The notes: generated from the sequence alone by a model not told the origin. A stretch of DNA of 64,000 bases from Cryptomeria japonica (GCF_030272615.1 NC_081414.1:340546502-340610501); one strand, 5' to 3'. Shown: positions 45,340-58,347, counted from the stretch's first letter. Translations and numbers: made by a program.

Positions 45340-46175
45340 AAACAAGAGGTAGAGATAAGTAGAGAGGGAAGAGGGAGTGAGGGAGGGAGAGGTAGGTAGA
45401 GAGATGTGATTATAGAGGGATAGAAATAGAGAGAGGAGAGAGGTAGGGAGGGAGAAAGCAGTGAGAGAGATGAGATAAAGAGTAGAGAGAGGAGGGAGGA
45501 GAGAGAGAGGTAGGTAGGAATACACCCTTTCTTTCCCTACCTTCTCATTATGAGATACCCTTATCTCTATATACCCTTCCCCACCTCCCTATTTCTCTCT
45601 CTCGCTCCTTCTTCACCTCTACACTTTTCTCTCTCACTCTCTCATTTAATCTCCTCCTTAATTATCTACATCTCCTCTCTCCCTCTCCTTCTCCCTATCC
45701 ATCTCTCTATGTACCTCTTCCCCACAACATTTATTTACCTGTCTCCTTCTCCATCCCTCCCCTTTCCACTTCTTTTTATCTCACATCTCTCTACCTACAT
45801 GTTTATCCTTCCATCCTCCTCTCTCTCCTTCAGTAACTACTCATATCTATATCACATCTCCCTCTCTACCCCAACCTCTACTTATCTCTCCCTCTCCCCC
45901 CCTCACCATTTCTATCACCTCCCACTCTCCCTTCTTACCCTCTCTCTCTCTCTCTCTTCACTGTCCCTCCCTACCTCTCTCTACCTACATATTTCTTCAT
46001 CCCTACCTCTCTCCCTACCTACATCTCTCTCCCTCCCTACTTATCTCTCTACCTCCCTACTCTACTACCTATATTTATCTCCTCCTCTGCCTCTCTCTAC
46101 CTACATTTCTCTACCCCTACCTCTCCTTTATTCTCTACTTATCTCTATATCCCTTTTCCATCTTTCTCTATATAG
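45340..46175. repeat. Purine tract followed by long pyrimidine tract
   Basis: About 180 bases of AG-rich sequence (GAGAGG, GGTAGGTAG) switch at about 45520-45540 to some 640 bases of TC-rich sequence (CTCTCTCC, CTACCTAC). The 218-codon reading frame through it is Leu/Ser/Pro low complexity and not a gene. The two halves are roughly complementary in composition, with GTAGGTAG facing CTACCTAC. Confidence 0.9.
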
Positions 46176-46289
46176 CTCTCGAAGGTTCAAAAAGACAAAA
46201 ACATAAAAAATTGATATTCTTAGGGTTTTCACCTATTTAAAGTCTAAAACTATGTGCCTCAATATGCTATTAGTAAATTTACAACTTTT

Positions 46290-47517
46290 TGTTGGTAATT
46301 TGGAGGAATTGATTATGTGTTGCATTGATATTTTGTTATTGATGTCAACACTAGTTGTTTTGGCCGTTTACTGATATCCTTTTGGTTCTGGTAGGATGTT
46401 TGGTTTTTGATTGCTTAGATCATGTTGATCTGGTATAATCCGGTATTCTTTGGCTTATGGAATTGGCTTAGATCTACTATTCATGCTACTCAGATATATG
46501 TTCAGTCAATTGGTATTGATTTGGTGATAGGATACTATCTTATATGCTGGTAAGCTTGGTTTATTGATCCGGTGAGGGTTTCACTGGCAGAGCTTTGTTG
46601 GAGATCTTTTTATGTTATACATAAGTGATGTTGGTGCAACTTCTAGTAGGGATTCAGGATGCTGATGGTGATCATATTCGAGCCTTAACTGATTGGGATC
46701 ATTTCTTTAGCATGTGTGAGCCTAAATTGGGTCCAGTACTATCTAGTTTATGGACTGGGTTAATGTAATGTGTTCTTGGGACTCCTTGATGTGCTCTAGA
46801 GATGACTTAAGGTTTGGATGATATTTGTTTGGTCTCAGGCTGAAATGTTTTATAATTATGTAATAGGTTTTATTGTCTAGTGACCGACCTAATTGTATAA
46901 GGTCGAGGGTTTGTATATATATGATGTAAGATCTTAGTGTAGATCATGATAGATGGTATGCAAGTAGATAATGTAATAATCATTCATGTAGAGGATTTGG
47001 TCGATCATAGGTGATCGAGTTGGGTTTATGCAAGAGGTTTAAGTCCTCCGGTATTGAGCTTAATCAGAATAGTATTTAGGCATAGGAGATGCTATTATTG
47101 CAGTTCATTATTTCTTTCGAATTGTAGTTTGGATTTCTATGTAGTCAGTGAGACTTGTTTTGCAATGAGCAGTGTACTTTAGGCTGTTGGCCTTCCTGCA
47201 AGTTCATGCCCTTCAATTTGCAATCACATAATTATTGTAGAAGTATTATCTAAATATGGGTAACTTCTCACCGTCATTTTTCCTTTTACTAGGTTTTCCA
47301 TGTACAAATCTTGGTGTCATGTGGCTGGTATCTATTCTCTAATTGTTAGTTGTGCTTAGTTGGTATATCTACTATTTTGATAATTGGTTTATGTATTCTG
47401 GCATTGATCTTATGTCTTCTGGTAATTATGTTTTAATTGCTTAAGGTTCCAGTAATCTGGTGACAACGGATTCACCCCCCCTCTCAGTTGCCCTTTGGTT
47501 ATTTGAACTGTCTAACA
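46290..47517 (+). repeat. 5' LTR of E6
   Basis: 1228 bp, TGTTGGTAAT...TCTAACA. TATA-like TATATATATG near 46913. U5 motif TTCACCCCCCCTCTCAG at 47471-47487. Direct repeat of 52149-53337. Confidence 0.93.
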
Positions 47518-47574
47518 ATTGGTATCAAATCTCTGGTCCTCTCTGTAGAAGTTTAACTACTTGAAGAAGATCCT

Positions 47575-48669
47575 ATGGCATCTAACAATTCAAGTTCATT
47601 TGCAACTATCTTTCAAAGATAAATTGTTAGGCTTGATGGAACAAATTACAGTGTATGGAAGATTTGGATGGAGACTCATCTGAGATGTCTTGGTAAGGAA
47701 ATTTGGGATATCACTAAGAATGGGGTTACTCCATTTAATCCAGCATCTGACAATCCTCCTCCGACAAACTTGGACAAGGAGTTTGAGAATAATTGTAGAG
47801 ATAGAGATGACCTCTTGTGTGCACTTTTTGATCAATAAATAATGAGATTGACTGAGAAATCAACAACAAAAGCTATATGGGACAAGTTGGAGAATCTAAA
47901 TGAAGGTGACCCTACTGTTAAGATTGTTAAACTTGATGATTACAAGGTGATATGAAAATTTAAAGATGGAAGAAGATGAAAGGATTACTGCATTCATGGA
48001 AAGGGTAAATGAAATTATTATGGGGATTCAATGTTGTGGTGGATCTTTGAGTGAAGATGAAATAGTTTCTAAAGTTCTAAGAGCTTTACCACCGACTTGT
48101 AAGATGAAGGCTACTACAATTAATGAATTGAGAACAATGGCTAATACTTCTATCAATAGGGATACCTTGGCTGGGAAATTATTTGCTTTTGAGATTGAAG
48201 AATTTGGACTTTCTAGAGCTGTGAAGTCTGAAACTACTTTTCATGCATTTATATCATCAACTGGCAAGCAAGATTGGAAATATTTTTATGCAAAGGAATT
48301 GGATGATATGAAGATAGAAGATGAATAATTTGAGCAACTTGGAGCCCTATTTTCTAGAAGAGTACCTAAAGGACCGGTGGGAAGTAAGTATGAAGGAAAA
48401 TCACCCTTTAAATGTTTTGCATGTAATAAGATAGGCCATTTTGCATCTAGATGTCCTAAAAGGAATTTAATATTTAAAGAAATAGCTATAAGATCTTTTA
48501 AGCCTAACCCTAGATATCAGAACAAGCATAAGTATAGGAGAAACAAAGATAAAACATGTTACTTTGCGGATGAGGAAGGTGTGACTGATTCTGATGATGA
48601 TCCGACACAAGACTCTTCTAGTGGTTCCGATAATGGAAAGGAATGGGCAAGGAAGATGATTCGGTACTA
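47575..48669 (+). pseudogene. E6 gag
   Basis: From Met 47575 (MASNNSSSFATIF) the frame gives VRLDGTNYSVWKIWMETHL and LLCALFDQ. After a frameshift near 47950 come ERITAFMERVNEIIMGIQ, KVLRALPPTCKMKATTINEL and a perfect zinc knuckle (CFACNKIGHFASRC) at about 48415, then an acidic tail (SDDDPTQDSSSGSDNGKEW). This is the usual Copia Gag order. Stops at 47623, 47836 and 48326 add to the frameshift. Confidence 0.9.
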
Positions 48670-48714
48670 GAAGAAAATCTACCTGAAGAAAAGGCCCGTA
48701 ATGCTAAAATTGAA

Positions 48715-50060
48715 GATAAGGATGAATGGGTAATAGAAAGTGGATGTTCACATCATATGACTAGAGATTAAAGGAAGTTTCTATCTTTGCAAAAATTTGA
48801 TGGTGGTTTGGTTAGATTTGGAGATGACAAAGCATGCATGATCAAAGGAAGAGGAACTATATCATTAGATGGTAAGCACAATACTGATAATGTTTATCAT
48901 GTTGAAGGCTTAAGACATAATCTTGTGAGTGTAGGATAGTTGGTGGATAAGGGATTTTAATTATAATTCAAGGATGGAAAATGCAAGATTATTAATAGAT
49001 CTAGATTAGAGATTGCAACCGATACTTAGACAAAAGGTAATATATTTCATTTGAATTCCAGTGAGAAGACATGTTTGATTGCACAAATTGATGAGAGTTT
49101 TCTTTGGAATAAAAGGATATGTTAAGTGAATTTGATTGCATGGTAAAGATTAGTTCAACTAAGGCAGTTAGAGATATACCTAAGATTGAAAAGCCCTATA
49201 ATCCGGTATGTAAGGAATGTCAAATGGGAAAACAGGTCAGAACCTCTTTTAAGAGTATACAAGGTAAATCTATTGATGTTCTTGATCTTATTCATATTGA
49301 TTTGTGTGATCCTGCTAGAATCAAAATTTTCCAAGGTGATAGATATTTTATGCTAATTATTGATGATTATTCTGGATTGATGTGGGTTACTTTTCTAAGG
49401 GAGAAATCTGAGGCTTTTGAAAAGTTTAAAATCTTTAAAGATAAGGTTGAAACTAAGACAGGATTTAAGATTAAATGCTTAATGTCAGATCATGGTGGAT
49501 AATTTGCATCCAATGAGTTTAATAACTTTTGTGAGAAGCATGGCATAAGGAGACAATTTTCTGCTCCCTGAACACCTCAACAAAATGGAGTTATGGAGAG
49601 AAAGAGCATAAATATCTTGGATTCTTCTATAACCATGATGATGGAAGCTCATATACCTCATATCTACTAGAGAGAAGTAGTGAGCACAACAATTTATACA
49701 TTCAACAAAGTTCATATCAAAGGAGAAACCAGTAAGCCACCTTATGAGTTATGGTTTGGAAATACACCTACAATTAAGTACTTTAGAATCTTTGGTAGTA
49801 AATGTTATATCAAGAGAGATGATTTCATTGGAAAGTTTAATCCTAGATGTGATGAAGGAATATTTATTGGTTACTCTAATGAAAGAAAAACATATAGATG
49901 TTATAACAAAATATTGTAGAGAATTGTGGAGAGTGCTAATGTCAAGGTGGATGAGCAAAATAGAAGTCAAATCAGAATTTATGAGCAAGAACCGACAGTG
50001 GAAATGATCATAACTGAACTGGTAACACCTTTACTAGAACATAATGCTGAACCAGTACAA
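48715..50060 (+). pseudogene. E6 protease and integrase
   Basis: Protease: WVIESGCSHHMT has Glu where the catalytic Asp of DSGCSHHMT should be. Integrase: the zinc-binding part is damaged (FLWNKRIC then a stop where His is expected; CKECQMGKQ intact). The core keeps LIHIDLCDPA and DDYSG, LMSDHGG (Asp), then a stop, and QQNGVMERKS (Glu). It is followed by PPYELWFGNTPTIKYFRIFG and GIFIGYSNERKTYRCYN, the usual Copia tail. Reading falls apart after about 50060. Confidence 0.88.
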
Positions 50061-50269
50061 CTAATCTGATAGTATCATAAATTTCTATAGTAACTGAAGA
50101 TCAGGAAAGATGAACAGAGAGTCAGAAGACTCCTAGGTATGTAAGGTTGAATGATTCAGAAGATCAGATCATTGGGGATGAGAACAAAGGAGTGATGACA
50201 AGAAGAATATTGGTAGTTGATGAGGCAGGTTTAATTTCTCTAGTTGAACCGGTATCAGTAATTGGACCA

Positions 50270-51724
50270 TGTAAAGATGAATGTTGGATGAAAGCTATGG
50301 AAGAAGAATTAGATTAGATAGAAAAGAATAACACATGTATTTTAGTTCCCCACCCTAAAAATAAGAATGTTGTTGGAACTAAATGGGTTTTTAGAAATAA
50401 ATTAAATGAAGATGGACAAGTTGTGAGGAATAAAGCTAGATTGGTTTGTAAAGGACATTCTCAAAAGGAAGGAATTTATTATGGTGAAACATTTGCACCT
50501 GTAGCTAGGATTGAAGCTATAAGATTATTTCTTGCATATGCTGCACATAAAAACTATAAGGTTTATCAGATGGATGTTATGTGTTCTTTTCTGAATGGGG
50601 ATCTTGATGAGGAAGTTTATATTGAGAAACCTGATGTTTTTTCACTTTCAGATGATAAAAACATGGTTTTCATGTTAAAGAAAGCCTTATATGGATTGAA
50701 ATAAGCACCTAGAGCTTGGGATGCAAGGTTGGACAAATATCTTTTAAAACTTGGTTTCACTAAAGGTAATGCTGATAGTAATATATATTATAAAGTCACT
50801 AATGATGATATACTAATTATTGAGGTCTTTGTTGATGACATCATTTTTGGAGGTGAGGATAAGTTGTGCATGGAATTTTATAACAATATGGAGAATGAAT
50901 TTGAGATGTCTATGATTGGGGAAATGAATTTTTTCTTAGGTTTGCAGATTACTTAGACTGATAAAGGTATTTTCACCTGTTAAACTAAGTATGCTAGAGA
51001 GTTGTTGAAGAAATTTGGTATGAAAAATTCTAAACTATTTAGTACTCCTATGGTTACAAGTTATAAATTGACAAGGAAAGATGAATCTACACCAGTAAAT
51101 CCTATAAGATACAAGTCTATGATTGGAGGTATTTTATATTTGACTCAGACTAGACTGGATATAATGAATGCAGTTTGCATTGCATCAAGATATCAAAGTG
51201 ATCCTAGAGAAAATCATGAGAGTGCGGCGAAAAGGATTTTTGGATACTTACATGAAACATCTGAATATGGTTTGTGGTATCCTAAAGATGATGAATTTAC
51301 TTTATGTGTATATACAGATGCAGATTGGGAAGGCAATGTTGATGACCAAAAAAGTACTTCCGGTGGAGCTTTCTTTCTTGGAAAGAAACTTATTTCATGG
51401 ATAAGTAAGAAACAGTCATGTACTTCCTTATCTACTGCTGAAGCTGAGTATGTTGTTGTCGTTACTAATTGTAGACAAGTTCTATGGAGGAAGAAAATGA
51501 TAAAGGACATAAAAGTGCATTGCAATGAATTGATAGTTATTCACTGTGATAACTCTACTGCTATAGATATATCAAAGAATCTTGTATTTCACTCTAAGAC
51601 AAAGCACATATCTATCAAGTATAACTTTTTGAAGGAAAAGGTGGAAGAAAATGAAGTTAGATTGGTTTATGTGAACACTAAAGATCATATTGCAGACATC
51701 TTCACTAAACCTTTGCCTAAATAA
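50270..51724 (+). pseudogene. E6 reverse transcriptase and RNase H
   Basis: Nearly one frame: [49 protein letters not shown], the catalytic Asp in [25 protein letters not shown] then a stop at 50702, and FVDDIIFGG as the xxDD box. A stop at 50954 precedes RNase H: TDADWEGNVDDQKSTSGG, SLSTAEAEYV, IHCDNSTAIDISKN, KTKHISIKYNFLKEKV, DIFTKPLPK. The TAA at 51722 lies where E9 has Glu, so the original end was further on. All RT/RNase H catalytic acidic residues survive. Confidence 0.92.
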
Positions 51725-52148
51725 TCATTTGAGTACCTCAAAGATAGATTAGGGATTTCTGCCCCTCCGATAGAAAACCGATTGATGCTATTTAGTATCA
51801 GTCTAGTATGCATTATCAGAGATATTATTCTTTCCAAATTGATGTGGTGATGCTACTACTTAGGGAAAGTAGTTAGTCTTGTGATTCAATGGTTTATGAT
51901 TTTTCTTTGATATTTATGCTAGATCTTTGGCATTGATGTCAAAGGCGGAGAGATATTCAAGTGAAAAACTTAAGAAGTTATATACATTAAGGGGAGAAAT
52001 TTGTAGAACTTAACTATGATATCATCTTTAGGGAGAGTATGGATCAGAACTTCATTACTATATTCTTGTATGGGAGATTTGTTTGGCATTTCTTAGCACT
52101 TGGATGTTTTTCACATCTAGTGTTTCCATCAATGCCAAAGGGGGAGAT
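51725..52148 (+). other. E6 tail and polypurine tract
   Basis: Includes the original C-terminal codons (SFEYLKDRLGISA), a non-coding stretch with two PPT-like spots (AAAGGCGGAGAGAT near 51944 and AAGGGGAGAAAT near 51990), and AAAGGGGGAGAT directly before the 3' LTR. Confidence 0.75.
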
Positions 52149-53337
52149 TGTTTGCAATTTGGAGGAATTGATTATGTGTTGCATTGATGTTTTGTCATTG
52201 ATGTCAACACTAGCTGTTTTGGCTATTTATCAATATCCTTTTGGTCCCTATAGGATGTTTGGTTTTTGGTTGGTTAGATCATGTTGATCTAGTATACTTT
52301 GGTATACTTTGGCTTATGGAATTGGCTTATATATGCTATTGATGCTACTCAGATATATGTTCAGTTAATTGGTATTAATTTATTAATCTGGTGAGGGTTT
52401 CACTGGCAAAGATTTGTTGAAGATCTTTTGATGTTATGCATATGTCATGTTGGTGCGACTTCTAGTAGGGATTCAGTATGCTGATGGTGATCATGTTCGA
52501 GCCTTGATTGATTGGGAGCATTGCTTTAGTGCGTGTAAACCTAAATTGGGCCTGGTACCATCTAGGTTATGGACTGACTTAATGTAACGTATTGTTGGGA
52601 CTCCTCGATGTGCTTTTGGGATGACTTATGGGTTGGATGATATTTGTTTGGTCTCATGCCGACATGTTTTATAATTATATAATAGGTTTTATTGTCTGGT
52701 GGCCGACATAATTATTTAAGTTTGAGGGTTTGTATATATATGATGTAAGATATCATTGTAGATTATGATGGATGGTATCCAAGAGAATAATGTAATAATC
52801 ATTCATGTAGAGGATTTGGTCAATCATAGGTGATCAAGTTGGGTTTATGCAACAGCTTTAAGTCCTTCGGTATTGAGCTTAAACAAAACTCTATTCAGGC
52901 ATAGGAGATGCTATCATTGCAGTTCATTCTTCCTTCTGGATTGTAGTCTGGATTTCTATGTAGTCAGTGAGACTCCTTTTGTAATGAGAAGCATGCTCTA
53001 GGTTGTTGGCCTTCCTACAAGCGCATGCCCCTCAATTTGTAATCACATACTTACTGTAGAAGTATTATCTAACTATGGGTAGGCTTCCCACCATGTTTTT
53101 TCCCTTTACTGGGTTTTCCACGTACAAATCTTGGTGTCATGTGGTTGTTATCTATTCTCTAATTGTTAGTTGTGCTAAATTGGTATATATGCTATTTTGG
53201 TAATTGGTTTATGTATTCCGATATTGATTTTATGTGTTCTGGTAATAAATTTTTAATTACTTAAGGTTTTGATAATCTGGTGACAACTGATTCACCCCCC
53301 CTCTTAGTTTTTCTCTGGTTATTTGAACTGTCTAACA
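52149..53337 (+). repeat. 3' LTR of E6
   Basis: 1189 bp, starts TGTTTGCAATTTGGAGG and ends TCTAACA, followed by CTTTT. It lacks a short stretch present in the 5' LTR near 46530. The divergence between the two LTRs is clearly higher than that of E2. Confidence 0.93.
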
Positions 53338-53342
53338 CTTTT

Positions 53343-53452
53343 AGTTGTCAAAAGTGTAACTTACACACAAAAAAGAGGGAAAATGTTGTGTTATATAGGA
53401 ATTTGTTTGTCAAACCCTAGGTAGGAATTAACCTCCACTACAACAATAATAA

Positions 53453-53545
<93 letters not shown>

Positions 53546-53980
53546 CCACTAGTAGGGTATAGGCTAAATCTGAAGTGAAATTTTGAATTAAAGGGTTGAT
53601 TTGAAATGATGATATGTTTGTATTGGTGATGCATTACTCTTTAGATAAGTCCTCCAAGTGTTGATGTAATAAAAAGATAAATCATAACAAAATCCACTAT
53701 GATAACATATTTGAAGATAACTTGTAGCTTCATGCTCCTTGTACTCAAATATGCTCTGAAAGGAATTAGGAATGACTATGAATGAAAGTGTTAGATGTGT
53801 TCTTGGATGAAAATAAATTAGAAATAATGCCTTTATATAGGGTTCTCTAGTTATTTTTAGATTTATCCTAGTTTCCAATAATCATATCAAATATCATGAT
53901 TGGATTATGAATCGCCAATACTCTAACATATTCAAATTTGGTCCCCTTCTAGAGGGAATAGGGTGCTAACTGACATATTT
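53343..53980. other. Spacer between E6 and E5, with (TG)n(GA)n microsatellite
   Basis: Contains a TG run followed directly by a GA run (53455-53541) and no gene. The flanks of the microsatellite (AGAGGGAAAATGTTG before it, CTAGTAGGGTA after it) recur at about 60104-60230, so this is half of an older, diverged duplicated repeat. Confidence 0.7.
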
Positions 53981-55018
53981 TGTTGGAATCCAAGAATGCT
54001 GAGAGGGGCGGGGGGGATCAGTGTTCTACCAGTAATATTGTTTTGAACTTATTTCTTATTAACTGATTAATAGTAAAAAAAATTAGAATGTATACACCAA
54101 ATAACACAGAGAAAGGCAACACCATAACACCAAGATTTATACATGGAAAACCCTGCAAAGGGAAAAACCATGGTGGGGTTGATACCCACAATATCTATAT
54201 ACTTAATCAAGCTATATAAATATTACATAAGTGGGTCTGCACATGCAGAAAGGCCAAGCACCTAGAGATTGCTTCTGAAACACAAAATAGGAAGTCTCAT
54301 TGACTTACAAAACATTTACAAGTGTTTACAAATGAAAATGAACTTATAAATAGCATCTGACCATGCTAGATAAGTTCTGGTGAATGAATTGATATCCTAC
54401 TCTATAAACCAGTTCTTAGATGCTCTATTTTTCTACTGGTTATGCTATGCACGTAAATATGCACACAGTTGCTTCTAGTCACTAACCAAAATATATAACA
54501 AAACTCACTTAAATATTCACTACGAAAAGTTCGCATTCCATTACACATTTGATCTATCGCTAAAGTGATCTTCTTAAATACCCTTCCGTCTTTTCCATGT
54601 CAGCTTCAATGAGAAATAAAAACAAGTCGGCTACTAGTTTATAATAAAAATCAAACATAAATATAATGACCATGTCAGCCATCACACGTTACCACCAAAA
54701 TATATGAAGACATAATTTGGGACCAAAATATTTCCTTAGCTGGGTCCTATCAATTACTCAGTTCCATATACATGTTACTGGGATTAGGACATGTTATCAA
54801 GATGAAGACTTAGCCGAGATGTAGTGAATGCTGGTGTCTATGCTGGTGTCAGTGCCTGTGTCGGTGTTAGTGTGAAGCAATGTGAATACTAATATTGGTT
54901 AGGTGCAATGAGTGTCGCTTAACCAAACAGTGAAACCATTTACCCTGAGATGATGAGTTGCCATCAATGACAACCCATAATGCCATTAACCTTACCATAT
55001 GAGTGTCAATTACCAACA
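53981..55018 (-). repeat. 3' LTR of E5
   Basis: 1038 bp, plus-strand TGTTGGAATCCAAGAA...TACCAACA. Contains a 13-bp tandem (CTGGTGTC) near 54833-54870 not duplicated in the partner. Roughly one difference in ten against 58348-59363 by eye. Confidence 0.92.
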
Positions 55019-55243
55019 ATCTCCCCCTTTGGAATTGATGGCAAGACTTATGTGACAAATGATGCCATCCATGAAATTTCCACTTAATCCATAACCTCCT
55101 GATCTCTACATGAATCTTCTATATACATACGATGCTCCCCCTGAGAAATATATACATTTTTCACTTATTCCTCCCCCTTTGACATCAATGACAAAGTGGG
55201 GTACCCACAAAGAATTCTTTACAGTTATAAACATGAGCCGGTT

Positions 55244-57074
55244 CTATAGAAACTTCAAAATATCTGCATACATGTTCTTAAAAAATGAAAAGTAGGTGTC
55301 CCAACCATTCTTAAGAGATTCAAGAATGGAGTTGAATTCATTCAAGATGCTGGCATAATATTCTATTTCTTTTGAAGTAGTGGGATCCTCCTTCTGCAAG
55401 TTAGAAATACACTCTATTTTGTGAAATAACAAGTTGTCAAGCTGGGGACCAATTAGATTCCTGAGCTCATTTGCTCTCCTAATTATTATGTTCCTATCCT
55501 TCTCCAGTTTTAAAATTTGATCCATAACCATCAAAATTGGACCATCCAAATAGTTTGTCAGATTAACTGTCAGGTTGTAGGAGTTAGAAATTTGAATTAA
55601 GGTTTTTCTATAGTTAGACAATTGCTTGTCTATGGAGTCGGTTAGATTTTCAAAATCTAGACAAGTCTTATAAAGATTACCTCCTTCAGTTAAAGTTACA
55701 TCAATAGACTGCAAGTAGGTCTGGAGTTTCTCCTTGTCCATCTCAATCATTTGCTCTTCCGGGCTGCCAGAAAATTTTCTTTAGCCTATGTTAGTGAAAC
55801 ATTCAATAAAGAATCATAGCGTTTAGGGATAAAATCAATGATTTCTTCTAATTTACCCAAAGAGCTTTCACCATCCTTAGCCTAAAATTTTGGGACCAAT
55901 TGGCTTAAAACCTCAAAACTGTGTTCAATCAATTTCTTGTCCCTAGACTCTTCCTCTACTAATTCCTGAGTAGCTTGTACTTGAAGAGTTGTTGTTGCCA
56001 AAATCTTCTCTGTCGGTGATATTTGGTGGTAGGGTTTATCCAAACTGATGAAAAGTTGTTCTAAAATCCCTTTAGCTATAGTAGAAGTGTCAATTTCTAA
56101 GATAGAGGAGAGATCCACGATAGTCTCCTTACCCTTATCAGTCCATGAGATAAATTTTGTGCACCGATGGCTTCACCACTTAGTGCCTCATCCAAAACTT
56201 GAGTATCCTCTACACCTTTATCCTTATTTACATCTACCTTAATCTCCTCTGTTATCTATACATTCTCTATTGGGATGTCCTCTAATTCAAAATGTGTGTC
56301 AATAATCAGTACAGTAGTATCCGGTTGAGTGTTTGTCGGTTTCTCAGTATCTATAGTTGGTTTGTCTATTTGTTGCTTATCCTTAGGCAACTGAATATTC
56401 TATGATTGCACAAAAATGGAACTTAACTCATAGCCTATATCCAAAAGAACTCTTACCCATATATCAATTGTCTCTTTCCTAATCTCTTCTAGGTTGTCCA
56501 ACATAGTGTTTATTTTGTACTTGGGATTGAATTATGATGATCTAATTTTATTAATTAAATCATCCATTTCCGGAGGAGTTATTGAAGGACAAAGATTGAC
56601 CAATTCAGTCTCCTTAATCTATCTATCCAAGGATTGAGCATGTATCTGTCTAACTTCTAACCTATCATATAACTCCTTAGGCAAAACTTTCTCTAATTAT
56701 ATCAATGCCCTACTAAATGAATCAAGATATTAAATAATAGCCTCTTCTATTTGCTTCTTGTCCTCCTGTTCAAAATTGTCAAAGAATGAAGAAATATTAT
56801 CCAAGTTACCATCATGTACTATCTATTCAATCAAATCTTGTGCGTTCATCTTTTTCTTATTGCTTTTCCTTTTAGGTTCAGGTTTGCATTTCTCATCTGA
56901 TTTAGGCTTTCTCTTGTGCACAATAGTTATCTTTGGATTTTCGAGAGTACCCTTGATAGGTTCTTGCTTATGTTCCTCTTTCTTCTCCCTCGCCACTCTA
57001 GGAAATACACTTTTCTTCTTAGGAACCTCCTTTATCTCTGTATCAAATTCTATTTCTTCAGAAGACATAGTCAT
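55244..57074 (-). pseudogene. E5 ORF2: unknown protein homologous to E2 ORF2
   Basis: From Met 57074 (MTMSSEEIEFDTEIKEVPKK), Lys-rich and NLS-like (KRKPKSDEKCKPEPKRKSNK). Next comes a block also found in E2 ORF2: DKKQIEEAII, LPKELYDRL and ETELVNLCPSI. A Thr/Pro-rich stretch (IDTEKPTNTQPDTTV), then, in two other frames, helical C-terminal segments (LVEEESRDKKLIEHSFEVL; MIEMDKEKLQTYLQSIDVTL) follow, ending at 55244. Two frameshifts and many stops. It lacks the ~470-residue N-terminal region of E2 ORF2. Function unknown; no enzymatic motif. Confidence 0.65.
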
Positions 57075-57405
57075 ATATTATCGAGATATCAAATTTCTTG
57101 AAAGAAAGTGCTCGCTGAAATCACCTTAGAACTCTAAAATGCTTTGGAAATTTTCTCACTTGAATGCTCAATTGCTGTGAAGAAAATAACTTTAACTTTT
57201 CTCTTTTATTGTTGTTAACCCTAATTCTTTATTGTAATAAATGTTGTCGGTTAGGCTTGACCAGTTCACATGATCTGCAAGTAGATTCTAGTAAACCACT
57301 AAAATATCCTAAGTATCCATCTGCAATCAGATCCTTTGACTATAGACCTAATCTGGGGTATGTGCATGATCTTCAATAATTAACCTACTCCTAAGGTTGA
57401 GTGCC

Positions 57406-58279
57406 TTAGTCATTGATTGTATTTGCTACTGGTGTAGGACCAGATGACTCTATTGGTTGTTCTATCAGTGGTGTATCAAATCTTCTTACCCATCTCATCT
57501 TATGCTGCTTTTGCATTTCCATTAGTTTCCAGTGGATTCTTACTTTTTCAATATTTAGCAATATGCCCAATCTTGTTGCGTGCATAACAGATAATATTGT
57601 TTTTCTAAATTGCCTTGTTAACTCCTTGATTTCCTTGATTTCCTTTTGATCTACATTGGTTATCCATATGTCCAAATCTACTACATGCATTACATCTCAC
57701 ATTTTCAAGATTGATGAATGATATATCATTGCACAAGTATCAGAGCTTTCTCCTTCTTCATAACCAAGACCTCTTTTTTCATTAACATCTCTCTAATTCT
57801 TCAGCATTTCATCAAGTTTAGTAGAGATATCCTTGAACTTGTCCTTGTACTCATTTGCAACAACCAAATCATCTCTCATGATTATAATTTGTCTTTCAAG
57901 TTCCTGTTTATTGTTCTGGGATTGGGTCGACTCAAGTTTCAACATATCATTCTCATGAGTCAATATGTTGCATTCCTTAGATCTATCCTTCAATACTTGA
58001 GCTAGGTTTTCTTCATTTTTCTTTATGTCCTCAATCTCCTTGTAGATTCTTCAAGATAGTGTTCTCCTGAGTAAGCTTCTGACAATGCTCCTTCATAGCA
58101 TCTTCCCCATCACTATTCTGATTTTGCAATTGATTACAAATTTCCTTCCTCTTAGCCTTGATAGCTGAAATATTTCCTTGCAATGAAATGATGTGTTCTA
58201 TGGCTTGACTGTTCTCCAAATTCTCATTATCAAGATCCTCAAGAGAAATTTTGAGTTGCTTCTATAGACTGGTTTCCAT
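57406..58279 (-). pseudogene. E5 ORF1: coiled-coil protein with zinc knuckles
   Basis: Met 58279 begins a coiled-coil protein: ENSQAIEHIISLQGNISAIK, and after a frameshift SQNNKQELERQIIIMRDDLV. An acidic linker follows (GYEEGESSDTC), then knuckle 1 (CNACSRFGHMDNQC, all ligands present, 57653-57694) and knuckle 2 (CYARNKIGHIAKY, second Cys changed to Arg and last Cys to stop). Same layout as E2 ORF1 with fewer knuckles. Probably a structural, nucleic-acid-binding protein; inferred from architecture only. Confidence 0.75.
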
Positions 58280-58333
58280 TGATTCCAAATTCTGGATCTT
58301 CCTAGAGTGGTTAAACTTCTTCCGAGGAACCAA

Positions 58334-58345
58334 GCTCTGATACTA
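58334..58345 (-). other. Primer-binding site of E5
   Basis: TAGTATCAGAGC in element orientation, one G-to-A change from the initiator-Met site, two bases from the LTR. Confidence 0.85.
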
Positions 58346-58347
58346 AT

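Larger units (their letters stand above)
46290..53337 (+). mobile_element. E6: structurally complete Copia element
   Basis: 7048 bp with LTRs at 46290-47517 and 52149-53337, perfect duplication CTTTT (46285-46289 and 53338-53342), primer site TGGTATCAAATC at 47520, and polypurine tract AAAGGGGGAGAT at 52137-52148. The plus-strand polyprotein has the Copia order gag, protease, integrase, RT, RNase H, broken by stops and at least three frameshifts. Confidence 0.95.

Noticed and set aside
45550-46206. 218-codon open reading frame on the plus strand
   Set aside because: It is Leu/Ser/Pro/Tyr low complexity produced by the TC-rich tract; it has no domain and its openness comes from the lack of A and G.
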